Shown here: piece by piece, positions 53,165-64,000 of the stretch
Position numbering within the stretch: position 1 is the stretch's first letter
Layout of the letters: every line of letters starts with the position of its first letter
DNA from: Schistocerca nitens
Taxonomy: Eukaryota > Arthropoda > Insecta > Orthoptera > Acrididae
Length of the DNA stretch: 64,000 bases
Direction: 5' to 3'
NCBI RefSeq assembly: GCF_023898315.1
Contig: NC_064616.1
Coordinates: 534,583,102-534,647,101, forward strand
The notes under the pieces: generated by a model
The model's input: only the letters and a program-made list of their open reading frames with translations
Databases searched by the model: none
Told to the model about the DNA's origin: nothing
Made by a program: the position numbers and the translations under genes

Positions 53165-56100
53165 CTGGGTTCGGATTAAACCCTTCGTACAAATATTCAT
53201 TCCTCACTTCCGTTTGCATATATCCATTTTTCGGGATTTTTATTATCTACAAGTCATTGCCTCAGACATTCTGTTTTATGAGAGGGTGCTTTACCATGTT
53301 GATACAATCAGCGATTACTAACAGATCCTCTACGACAGGCAGTACACAGCGGTGTAAAATGTATTCATATCCTTCCGCATTTAGCGTTTTGTTAAAGGCA
53401 ATAAGGAGACGCACGTCAAACACGAAAAACATCACCATATTGTAACACCACCTGCTCAGTATGTCACTGTTCGCACTACACGTTTTGGCGGGTAACACTC
53501 TTCATGCATTCGCAGAAATCTACTCTCTTCCATTGGATTTTTGCATGGTGTAGAGTGATTCATAATTCCAAATAACTCGTTTCCGTTCATCCACAGCTCA
53601 GTGGCGTCGTTCTTTCCACCGTATTAATTGTCATTTTGCTTTGGTTTTCCGTTGGGTTCAGACCGGTACTCAGGACATGTCAATCGCTTACAATATTGTT
53701 ATTATCTTCAAGCCATTGCTTCACAGATGTTGCTGTCTGAGAGGGTGCAATGTCCTGTAATGGAACATAATGGAATAAAATGGTTCATATCCTTCTGCAT
53801 TTAGCATTTTCTCGGTAGGAAAACATCTCTAGGTATTTGCCATATCCAAAATCTTCCATCGGATTGATGCCTGGTATAGCGAGATGCGGCACGCCCAAAA
53901 TCTCGTTTCCGAACATCCAGTGCTCACTCACGTCGCTCTTTACACCATCTCAAATGACACTTAACACAGGTGTTCAATTTGATTCAAGCCTGAACTCTGG
54001 ACATACCGCAACCTTTCAGAACTGTCGTTCTCTACAGGCCATTTGGTATAAGATACTAGTTTATGACTCGGTGCAATGTCTGCTGATACGGTCATCGAAT
54101 ATAAATCGAATCCCTACAATATGCCGACAAAATGGTGTAAAATATGTCGATATCCTTCCACATTTTGCATTTTCTTCATCGCAATAACGACACCATATCC
54201 CAAACACCAAAACCTTTCCCGTATCATAATACCACCAATTGAGTGCTTCACTATTGGCATTACACATGATGAAAAGTAACTTTCCAGACGTATTCACCAA
54301 ATCCAAACACTTCTATCCGATTCTCACGTGGTACAAAGAGATTCATCAGTCCAAATAACGCGTTTCCTATCTTCCATTGTTCAGTGGGATCGCCCTTTAT
54401 ACTACGTAACGCGTCATTTGGTTTTAGTGTTCCACTGGGTTCAGGCCACGACTCCCGACACACCAATCCCTTTCAGGGTTGTTTTTATCTACAAGCCTGT
54501 GCCAAACAGATGCTGCTTTATGAACAGGTTCATTGTCATACTGATACGGTCATGATTAGATCGTCTACTATACTCAGTACGTAACATGTTAAATGTATTC
54601 AGATCCTTTCACTTTTGTGTTTACATCATCACAATAAGGACAGTATCAAACAATTACAAAAAACACCCCAATATCGTAACACCACCCTCTCCATGCCTCA
54701 TTGTTGCCACTACACGTACAGCAGGTAACATTCTCCAGGCATTCACTAAATCCAAAAACTTTCATCGACTTGTTACGTGGTACAGCGTGATTCACCAGTC
54801 AAAAAACTCGTTTTCGATCATCCACAACTCAGTCGCGTCGACTTTACAGCATCGCGACACTTAGCACTGGTTTACCGTTGGGTTCAGGCCAGGACTCAGG
54901 ACACACCACAGCCTTTCCGGATTGTTATCAGCAAACCAATGCCTCGCAGAAGCTGTTTTATTACTTTTTGCATTTTCATACTGGTGGAATCATCCATATA
55001 AAACTGATACTGTGTTGCACACAGTACACAACTGTGTAAAGTGTGTTTACATCCTTCCAAATTTAGCAGTTTCTTAAGCGTGATAGGGAGACTGTACCCA
55101 AACCTCTAAAATCACCTCCGTTTTCTAACGCTTGTACTCCATTCTATACTGTTGGCACTATACGTGATGGTAAGTGACGTTCTCCAGCCTTCGTCAAGTC
55201 CAAACATTTCGTTCGCAATATTATGTGTTATAGTGTCATTCATCACTACATATAACTACTGTAGTTTCCTATCATCCACTTCTCAATGGTGACGCTCCTA
55301 ACACAACCTCAAGAGTCACTTAGCATTCGGTTGGGGGCAGGCCCAGACTCTGAGCACAGTGTTGCTTTTCAGGATTTTTATTATCTACAAGCGACTGCCT
55401 CACAGTTGCTGCTTTATGCCCATCATCACACTGATACAATCATCGATTGCGAACTAATACTCTATTATATGCAGTACACAACTGAGTAAAATTTGTTACT
55501 TTTCTTTCGAATTTAGCGTTTTCTTAAGGGTAATAAGGAGACCACACCCCAACCGCGAAAAACACCCGTCATATCGTAACATCATCAACTCCATATTTCA
55601 CTGTTCGCACTATACATTATCGCAGGTAATGTTCTTCACGCACTTGGAAAATTCAAACCATTCCATCAGGTTCTACGTGGTATTGCGCTGTTTATCAATG
55701 TAAATAACTCATTTCCTGACATCCACCGCTCAGTGGCTTCGCTCTTTACACTATCTCAAAAGACATTTAACATTGGTACTCTGTTGGGCTCAGGGATTAT
55801 CTACAAGCCATTCCCTCACAGACGCTGCTTTGTGGTAGGGTGCGTAGTCATGCTGGTGCAGTCATCGAATTTAAACTGAACCTCTACTATACGCAGTACG
55901 CAATGGTGTAAAATTTGATTATATCGTTTCGCATTTTGCATCTTCTTAAGTGGTGCAATAAGGCCACTATACCTCAGTCATCAAAAAGACCACCATATCG
56001 TTTCACCACCAACTCTTTACTTCACTGTTGACACTAGACCTGATCACAAGTAACTCTGTACAGGCATTCGCCAAATCCAAACCGTTCCGTAGGATTCCTG

Positions 56101-59036
56101 CATGGAACTATGTGATTCATCACTTCAAATAATTGCTTTCCAAGCATAAGCATGTACTGCCCAGTTGAGTCGCTCTTCGCACATTCTCAAGTGTCCCTTA
56201 GCATTGTTCAGGCCATTACTCTGGACACGCCAATCTCTTTCAGGATTGTTATTATCTAGACATCAGTGCCTCACAGATGCTGTTTTATGTCAGGGTGGAA
56301 TGTCTTACTAAAACAGCTGCTGGCTGTGACTAATCGTCTGTTATACTCAGTACACAATGGTGCAAAATGTGTTCATATCCTTTCGCTTTTAGCTTTTAAG
56401 TAAGCGCAATAAGAACATCGTACCCTAACTACCAGAAACACCATCTTATTCTGACTCCACGTACTACACTGTTGTCACTACATGAGATGGCAGGAAATGT
56501 CCTCCAGGCATTCGCCACATCCAAAGACTTCCATCTGACTGCTACATGGTACAGGGTGGGTCACCACTGGAGATAAATCGTTTCCAGAAACATACCGCTC
56601 TTTACATCATCTCAAGCGTCACAGAGCACTAGTGTTAAGTTGGGTCCAACCTAGGTCTTTGGACGAACCTATCCCTTTCAAGATTTTTATTATATACATG
56701 GTATAGGGTGAGTCACCACTGGAGATAAATCATTTCCAATCATCTCAAGCTTCACAAAGCACTGGTGTTAAGTCCAACCAAGGACTTTTGACGAACCTAT
56801 CCCTCTCAAGATTTTTATTATATTGAAGCCATTACCTCAGAGCTGCTGCTTTATGTCAGGGTCCACTGTTAAACTAATCATCGACTGTAAACGTATCCAC
56901 TATTACATGTAGTAGACGGTGGTGTAAAGTGTGCTCATAACCTTCTGTATTTAGCGTTTTCTTAAGCGCAATAAGGAGACCAAACCACAACCACGAAAAA
57001 CACAACCATATCGTAGCACCACCTATTCCGTGCTTCCCCTTTGGGACTTCACATGATGGCAGGTTACGCACTCCAGGCATTCGCCAAATCCATACCCTTC
57101 CACCGGACTGCTACATGACATAGTATGATTCATGACTGCAAATACCTCATTTCCGATCATCCGCTGCCCAGTGTCGTCTCTCTTTCACCATCCCAAGCGT
57201 CACTTAGCAAGGGTGTTAAGCTGATTTTAGGCTAGAATACTGGGCATATCAATCCCTTTCAGGATTGTTACTGTCTACAAGTCATTACCTCAGATACGCT
57301 GCTTTCTGTCAGCGTGCATTGCCAACCTAAGACATTCATCGATTATAAACTGATCCACTGCTACATGCAGTAGATAGTGGTGTAAAATGTGATCGTATCC
57401 ATCCGCACTTAACGTTTTCTTAACCGCAATATGGAGACTGTAGCCTAACTACCAAACATATCGCCATATCGTAGTACTGCCTCCTCCATACTTTACTGCA
57501 CTTGATGGAAGGTAACGTTCTCCAGGCATTCAGCAAATCCAGACCATTCCGTCGCATACTAGTCTAGCATATTGTGAGTCATCACGCTAAGTAATTCGCT
57601 TACGATCGTCCACTGCACAGTGGCGTCGCACTTCACACCATCTCAATCGTCACGTAGCATAGGTGTTCCGTTGATCTCAGGCCGTGAATATGGACACATC
57701 AAACCCTTTCAAAATTGTTTTTATCTATAATACATTGCCTCACAGATGCTCCTTTACGACATGGCGCATTTTCAAGCTGATGCAGCCACTGAACGTGAAC
57801 TGATCTTCTACTATACGCAGTGCACAATGATGTAAAATTTGTTTACATCATTCCGCATTTGGCGTTGTCTTAATCGCAATAAGGAGACCACACCCCAACC
57901 ACGAAGAACTCCGTCATATCGTATCCGGACTACTTCGTATCTCACTATTGAAATTCCATGCGTTGCTAGGTAATCGTTCTCTAGACATTCGCGAAATCAA
58001 AAGACGTCCACCACATTGTTACATGGTGTAGCGTGATTCAACACTGCAAATACTTTGTTTTCAATTATCCACTGCTCAGTGACGTTATTCTTTACACCAT
58101 CGCAAACGACACTTGGAATGGGTGTGTGCTCGGTTCAGACCGGGACTCTGGACTTATCAATCCCTTTCAGGATTGTTATTATCTGCAAACCGTTGCCTCA
58201 CATATGTTGCTTTATAACAGGGAGAATTGTCCTGCTGATTCCATCACCGATTGCGAACCAATCCTCTTCTACACGTAGTAGACAATGGTATAAAATGTGT
58301 TCATATCCTTCCGTGTTTAGCATTTTCACAAGCGCTACAAAGAGACCATAAACCTGCCAAGAAAAACACCGGCATATCATACCACTACGTACTTCATACT
58401 TCACTATTGGAACTGCTCTCAATGGTAGGTAATGTTCTCCGGGAATTCGCCAAATCAAAACCCTTCCATCGGATCGATACATGGTAAAGCTTGATTCATC
58501 GCACCAAGTAACTCGTTCCCAATCATCCACTGCTAAATGACGTAGCTCTCTGCACCATCTCAAGTGTCACATAGCATTGGTGTTCCGTTGGTTTCAGCCT
58601 GGGTGTCCTGTGACACCAAACCTTTTCAGGATTGTTATTATCTAAAAGCCATTGCCTCACATATGCTGCTGTATTACAGTGGACTATGTTACATGGATAC
58701 AGTCCTCGACTGCGAACTGGTCCTCAACTATACACAGTACGCAATGGTGTATGATGTGTTTGAATCCTTCCGCATTTAGTGTTTTCTTCAGCGAAATACG
58801 GAGACCATACCCCAGCCACTAAAAGGACTGTCATATCGAAACATCATCTACTATGCACTTCACTTTTGGCACTATACTTAATGGCAGATAACGCTCTCCT
58901 GGCATTATTCAAACCCAAATCCTTACATGAGATTGCCACATGGCACAGCATGATTCAACGCTACAAATTAGTTGTTTTCGATCATCCCCTGCTGAGTGGC
59001 ATTGCTCTTGACAGCACCTCAAGGGTGACTTACCGC
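53165..59036 (-). repeat. Tandem array: about 13 units of the Tc1 transposase core
   Basis: Head-to-tail repeats of about 440-459 bp. The landmark attgttattatctacaag (variants) recurs at about 53233, 53690, 54020, 54477, 54917, 55371, 55791, 56231, 56808, 57261, 57709, 58168 and 58627. A second landmark, tccttccgcatttagcgttt (variants), recurs once per unit. On the minus strand each unit encodes the region from just before the first catalytic Asp to the SPDLNP block of the Tc1 family seen at 259-1413: for example VTWCDESSFTMYRSDGRVLI (58198-58563 frame) and LIALKKTLNTEGYEHTLHH (56874-57080). Units are joined by the same novel junction (gcattggtgttccgttgg type). The left edge is approximate. 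Confidence 0.93.
56543..56830. repeat. Local duplication inside one array unit
   Basis: The stretch acatggtacagggtgggtca through caagatttttattatatac (56543-56697) is repeated with small deletions from 56697 on (acatggtatagggtgagtca), adding about 130 bp to this unit. Confidence 0.8.
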
Positions 59037-59395
59037 TGAGTACAGAAATATGTGCTTATGAGGAGCTGCTCGGCTATTGTACCCCTTCTTTTTAACGGCC
59101 TATGGAGACTCACTGTGCTAGCTGGACTGGTGGACGCGCTTTGTAACTCACGAGTTATTCCTTTCATGAGTTTTTCTATAACCATCTTCCACAATGCTGG
59201 ACTGACCCTCTTCGTCAGTACATGAGGTCTGACTGGTCATGGTTAGCTGTGGTTTTCGTGCTTGTTTCCACTTCACGTCAACATGAGCAGCTTCAGAAGG
59301 TTTGAAACGTTTCAAATTTATTTCTTACTTAGGTAACACCGAACGACTAGACCACGTTAGCAGCCACCGAGCTTTCCTGCTGTTACAGCTTCTTT
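59037..59395 (-). pseudogene. N-terminal part of the Tc1 transposase at the array edge
   Basis: Directly after the last unit, without the unit junction, the sequence continues into the upstream coding part of the same transposase (plus strand: gtgcttatgaggagctgctc, then acatgaggtctgactggtca, then agacc acgttagcagccaccgagc). On the minus strand this is the DNA-binding half including the 'LLKL'-like helix. Stops and shifts present. It marks the parent element in which the array grew. The terminal repeat beyond 59395 could not be found. Confidence 0.75.
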
Positions 59396-60344
59396 AAGGA
59401 CAAGACAATAATATCCACCTGCCACAGTGGTTCGTTAGAGTAGTGGCTATTTTGTCGCGGATTCCAGTGAAGGCTGCCTTAAGTGACAGTTCTAATATTG
59501 CTACATCTCAAATTGTTACTTCTGTGACAAAGCTGTAGATCTTAATGAGAAAACCTGCAGCATTGCGCAGCTGGTAGTGCCTGCCATTTTCTCCGTCTGG
59601 CGAGATAATTTATAGTTCTTAACACCTGTTCTTCCTAAATAATTTCTTAAGTGAGTTTCGTTATGTGCCCGAATTCCCATACTTGTAGTGGTAGTTCTCT
59701 CGTTACTTCGGTACATGTGTGAACTGCACGTAGACAGACAATTACGAGGCCTAAACTGCGTAAAATTTCCTGATTCGTGATGATTCGTACATCCTCATGT
59801 TAGGGTACTTCGTTGTATAAAAATAGACTTTCGTCGTAGGATTATCATGGTAAGTTTTAATTCATTTGTATTAGTATTTTGTAGCGTTCTTTCATTAGTT
59901 TCTTGAACACAACAGGGAAATGTAAGAGACAAAATTAATCATGAACAATACATTCTCACACGTTATTTAAAACAGTAAGAAAGTGCCCTGATAGGTGTTC
60001 GATTTCACACCTACTGAAACTTACTAGCCTAGTTTCTTGGTGGTTGGTTGATCGATAAGGAGCTAAAAGGTAAACATTTGAGTGTACGGCATCAAAATCT
60101 CCTTTTGTCTGTGAAGCCACACAGACCGCTGCCTGAGATTCTATCTACTTCTTTAATTGGCCTCAATCAATAATTTCCTTTAATGTGGTTAACAGAAAGG
60201 TACCATACAATATCGCCGGTCAGCAATGGTCACACTGCTTTGGTTACTCTATGGTGTGCTCTTGCATTATAGAAAATATTCATCGTAAAAAATCAAACCA
60301 CAATACTAAATAACATATCGTTTTCCAATGCGAGTGCTGCACCC
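59396..60344. other. No recognisable feature
   Basis: No element end, SINE or LINE motif found. Confidence 0.4.
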
Positions 60345-60346
60345 TA

Positions 60347-61578
60347 CACTGTAGACAAGGCGACAAAAATTATATGCGTATATACAGGTGGCGGTAGAAT
60401 TGCGTACACGAGATATAAAAGGTAAGTTTACTAGGGGAGCTGTCATTTGTACTCACGTGATTCATCTGAAACGGCTTCCGACACCATTGTGGACGCACAG
60501 CGGGAATTAACAGACTTTGAACGCGGAATGGTGTTGGAGCTAGACTCATGGGACATACCATTTCGAAAATCGTTAGCGAATCCAATATCCCGAGACCCAC
60601 AGTGTCGAGAGTGCGCTCAGAATACCAAATTTCAGATGTTAGATGTTACCTCTGACCACAGATAACGCAGTAGCAGACGGTCTTCACTTAAAGACCGAGA
60701 GCAGCGCCATGCTAACAGACAAGCAACACTAAATGAAATAACCGAATAAATCAAACTGGGACGTACTACGAACTTATTCGTTAGGACAGTGCGGCGAGGC
60801 GGCCTCTGTGGCCGAGCGGTTCTAGGCGCTTCAGTCGGGAACCGCGCTGCTTCTACGGTCGAAGGTTCGAATCTTGCCTCGCGAATGGATGTGTGTGATG
60901 TCCTTAGGTTAGTTAGGTTTAAGTAGTTCTAAGTCTAGGGGACTGATGACCTCAGATGTTAAGTCCTATAGTGCTTGGAGCCATTTGAACCATTCTGACA
61001 GTGCGGCGAAATTTTTGTTAGTGGACTATGGCAGCAGACTACCGATGCGAGTGCCTTTGCTACCAGCACGACATCGCCTGCAGTGCCTCTCCTGGGATCG
61101 TGACCCTATCGTTTGGACCCTAGATGACTGGTAAACCGTGGCTTCGTCAGATGTGTCCAGATTTCAGTTAGTAAGAGCTGATGATCAGGTTCGAGTGCGG
61201 AGCAGACCACACGAAGCCGTGGACCCAAGTTGTCAACAAGGCACAGCACAAGGTGGCGGTGGCTTCATAATGGTGTGGGCTGTGATCACATGGAATGCAC
61301 TGCGTCCTCTGGTCCGACTGAACCGATCACTGACTGGAAATGCTTATGCTAGGCTACTTGGAGACCATTTTCAGGTTTTGACGATGGAATTTTTTTGGAT
61401 GAAAATGCGTCATATCGCCGGTCTACAGTTGTTCACGATTGGTTTGAAGAACATTCTGGACAGTTCGAGCGAATGATTTGGCCACCCAGATCGCCCACCA
61501 TTAATCCCATCGAACATTAATGGGACATAATCGAGACACGATATTACGAGGTATCTCATGACTTTTTTCGCCTCAGTG
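60347..61578 (+). mobile_element. Tc1-like element, third family, decayed and SINE-interrupted
   Basis: Right end gactttttt cgcctcagtg before TA at 61579-61580; left end cactgtagacaaggcgacaa after TA at 60345-60346. Plus-strand transposase pieces: RELTDFERGMVLELDS at about 60499-60546, a segment with QRSSRRSSLKDREQ-like basic residues, then beyond the SINE ARHRLQCLSWDRDPIVWTLD (61063-61122), FIMVWAVITWNALRPLVRLN (61252-61311) and WPPRSP near the end. The first catalytic Asp region is damaged (SDVSRFQLV). A stretch before the 3' end is deleted. Confidence 0.8.
60798..60996 (+). mobile_element. tRNA-derived SINE (main family) in the Tc1
   Basis: Head ggcggcctctgtggccgagc, B box ggttcgaatctt near 60866, 3' end catttgaaccattct. 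Perfect direct repeats GACAGTGCGGCGA at 60785-60797 and 60997-61009. Confidence 0.96.
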
Positions 61579-61580
61579 TA

Positions 61581-63480
61581 GATGGAGCCGCCCGCCAGGC
61601 GCCAGTGCCACGTCGGGCAGAAAGCGTCTGGCGGCCGTCGTCTGCTGCATCTAGAGGATATTCTCAAACAAACCAAATTTTCTTTTCAGAACAGATAGTG
61701 GACAGAGCTATCATAGAAACGTTCCACGAATTATTATTGTTAGGTAGAACAGACTTTGCCGTTCCATCAGACTGACATCACAGCTAGCTTGCAAGTGTCT
61801 CATATTTAAACTAATAATTCAGTTTTTACGTTTACTGTTTGTGTTGAAACTACTGGACATGCCAATTAAAATTAAATCTTCACTTTTGAGAAAACCATCA
61901 GCGACCCGGCACACATAAGAATTCAAGCCTTCCTAGCGTCTTACATAGTCGGTCAGCGGGAATTGCCACTCTGTCGCTTCAAAGATGGTTGGGCTGAGTG
62001 GTCACAAGAGCTTCGTAACCAAGGACGTACAGCAGGTTTCCATTGTCTGTCCTGTCAAAGAGGAAGTGGTGTTCTTACTAGTCCAAATAGTTAGCACTTT
62101 TCGTTTTACTTAAACGTCTGACAATCAGAAACGACAGGGAAAATGTATCTGGATCTTAACTGAACTACGGGGACTACATTAACACATTGCATAGTTTGCA
62201 CACAACAGTTAGAGGACGATTTTAAAAACCACAATGCCTGCATACGCGATGAACTGAATCTCCAGGCAGTTTCTCGTACAAAATGAAAGAGACATAGCAA
62301 GTTTGACAGAAATAAATAATGGCATATTTGTCAACACTTTACTTCAGAGTAGTGAAGCCTAGAATAGGATTCTGGAGGATACTGCACATTTTGATTATGA
62401 AGGGAACAGTTAGTAATAAGGCGAGAGGCAGATAGTAACAAGACTAATTTCCAAGTGCACTTCTAATAACATTCCTGTCACGTGGCTGAGAGGACGGTGC
62501 TGGCAGCCTCTGGTAGACACGCACTCTGGGTAAGGCGCCGAACGGCGAAGCTTCCGTTGCACATTGTTCACCTCAATAAAGAATGACAATGAAATTAGGT
62601 AGACATGAAACAAAACCTGTGACGGACGCCTTCACTGTTATAACGTTGTGATTATTGACATTAGTTTTATTGTTTGTGGACACAAAAATGTTATGGATGA
62701 TTCCTTGTCAATGATACTATCAATTCCGTGAGGCACAGTTCAGCGCATAATCATCCAATTCATTCTTGACAGGTTCACTGGTTTGATCTCCATTCTCTCA
62801 GTCCTGTTATCATTGCACGACATAGATGAGCTTCATACAAGGGCAGCATCAGTTACGTTTACATACATGAAAATGCAGTGACCTTTGGTGGACGATTTTT
62901 GTATTTCACGGATGAGGATCATTTGCAGTTGCATTTGGGAACAATTTTCACCTCATATTAATAACTGATCGTTAATAACTTTCCTATTTGATCTCGAATA
63001 GAAATCACTGTATCACTGAACGGAAACACACGTATTCGTGGGTCTATCATACTAAACCATTTTGGAGCACTATCTGTAGACCAGAAGACATACATAAAGG
63101 GGAAACAGTCGACATTTTTTAAGGTGTTTCTTTATTTCTTGTACTGAAACTTCTGTATATTAGAGTCAACCGGAAAACGGTCCAGTTACAAACCATTCGT
63201 TCACAAGTAACTCAAGATGTTAAACCCAAAGAACTCTCTTTCGTTGTCATCATTAATATATATCGTAACCTCTACAACTAATGTCTTGCACATGATGCAT
63301 TTCCAACAGGTATGGAGGTATGAAGAGGGATTTATCAAGAAACGATAGTTTGAAATCTAACTTGTTCTCTTTCTTCACGAGATCCAGTTGAGAGTAAATA
63401 GTGGAACTTGGAACTAAGCCAAGTTTCTTGACCTGTAGATAGCCTTCAAAATACCTCCATATCGTGGTTTATCGAACAAA
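61581..63480. other. No recognisable feature
   Basis: Short frames only; no repeat, end or motif identified on either strand. Confidence 0.4.
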
Positions 63481-63484
63481 ATTC

Positions 63485-63690
63485 AGCACTGATCAAAAGT
63501 ATTAACAACAGAGTGGCTAAGCCAGGAGAGCTCCGTGACTTCGAAAGTGGACTAGTCATTGTACCTCACATGAGCAACAAATACATCAGACACATTTCAA
63601 GCCTTGTGAAGCTGTCCAGGTCGACTGGTGGTGATGTGATGAACACAGAGGATCAACCACCTTCGAAACGCTTTAATTCTGCATGTAAGG
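63485..63690 (+). mobile_element. Tc1-like fragment: damaged end plus transposase N-terminus
   Basis: ctgatcaaaagtat at 63491 is the inner part of the terminal repeat of the 259-1413 family, followed after a deletion by the frame MAKPGELRDFESGLVIVPHM (63513), SNKYIRHISSLVKLSRS and GDVMN, which is the first helix-turn-helix of that transposase. The rest of the element is absent. Confidence 0.75.
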
Positions 63691-63890
63691 TAATCCCTAT
63701 AAGCAACAGCTAAATCTAGTTCATAATAGAAATGGCTCTCTGTTAACTTAGCCAGTAGCTCTCCTGGCCGCATAACGTGAAAAACATTTACATTCCATTC
63801 AGCTCTGACACATGCTTTAAAATCGCTGTTTATTTATCATCATGAGCGTGGCCCACTGGCTACAAGCGATTGGTGTCACGACACCAGATA

Positions 63891-64000
63891 CACTATGAGA
63901 CGAAAAGTATCCGGACACCCTCAAAAACATACCTTTTTCATATTAGGCGCATTGTGTTGCCAACCTACTGCCAGGTACTCCATATGAGCGACCTCAGTAG
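63891..64000 (+). mobile_element. Left end of a Tc1-like element running off the window
   Basis: TA at 63889-63890, then cactatgagacgaaaagtat ccggacaccc, related to but distinct from the terminal repeats at 259. The following bases (catattaggcgcattgtgtt) continue as expected for a neighbouring Tc1 family. The rest lies beyond 64000. Confidence 0.75.

Noticed and set aside
53165-59036. A multi-repeat protein gene
   Set aside because: Unit junctions shift the frame and stops occur in all units; the repeat is of DNA, derived from a transposase gene.

Overview
This window looks like intergenic or intronic DNA from a large insect genome, most likely a grasshopper of the Schistocerca type. That call rests on recognising several repeats from memory: a tRNA-derived SINE whose body ends in a 'cat ttgaacca tttt' type 3' end, several Tc1-like families and RTE/Jockey-type LINEs. 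No database was searched. I see no host protein-coding gene, no true tRNA or rRNA gene and nothing prokaryotic. Almost every open frame with recognisable content belongs to a transposable element, and most are broken.

Layout. 0-3.6 kb: two abutting Tc1-like elements; the second contains a mariner-like element that itself contains a SINE. 3.6-7.2 kb: decayed LINE of one family, cut by SINEs and a short mariner. 7.2-11.1 kb: Jockey/CR1-like LINEs tail to tail; the minus-strand one is split by a plus-strand LINE and a SINE. 11.2-13.8 kb: a second SINE family, a fold-back mariner and a mariner-like transposase remnant. 14.0-14.7 kb: an isolated GC-rich block. 15.1-17.35 kb: a 2.25 kb imperfect palindrome of unknown origin. 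18.2-19.9 kb: a fold-back Tc1. 23.7-24.9 and 35.8-37.2 kb: two nearly identical copies of one Tc1-like element, one deleted and one with an intact 340-residue transposase. 27.8-31.2 kb: a near full-length RTE-type LINE. 31.8-35.6 kb: the ruins of a Maverick/Polinton (packaging ATPase, pVI-like protein, adenovirus-type protease, penton-like protein). 38.8-43.9 kb: two 5'-truncated copies of one LINE, one of them inside a MITE. 49-51.4 kb: mariner-like remnant and SINEs. 53.2-59.4 kb: a tandem array of about 13 units of roughly 455 bp, each the catalytic core of a Tc1 transposase gene. 60.3-61.6 kb and 63.5-64 kb: further Tc1 pieces.

How it fits together. Ten copies of the main SINE family all carry recognisable target-site duplications, and many sit inside older elements, which gives a relative insertion order. 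Four different sequences have become large inverted repeats (11.6, 15.1, 18.2 and 32.3 kb). The tandem Tc1-derived array is the most unusual object: the same novel junction recurs between units, and only the last unit runs on into the transposase N-terminal region, so the array appears to have grown inside one transposon copy. Long stretches (about 19.9-23.7, 37.2-38.8, 39.9-41.6, 43.9-49.2, 51.7-53.2, 59.4-60.3 and 61.6-63.5 kb) hold nothing I can identify.
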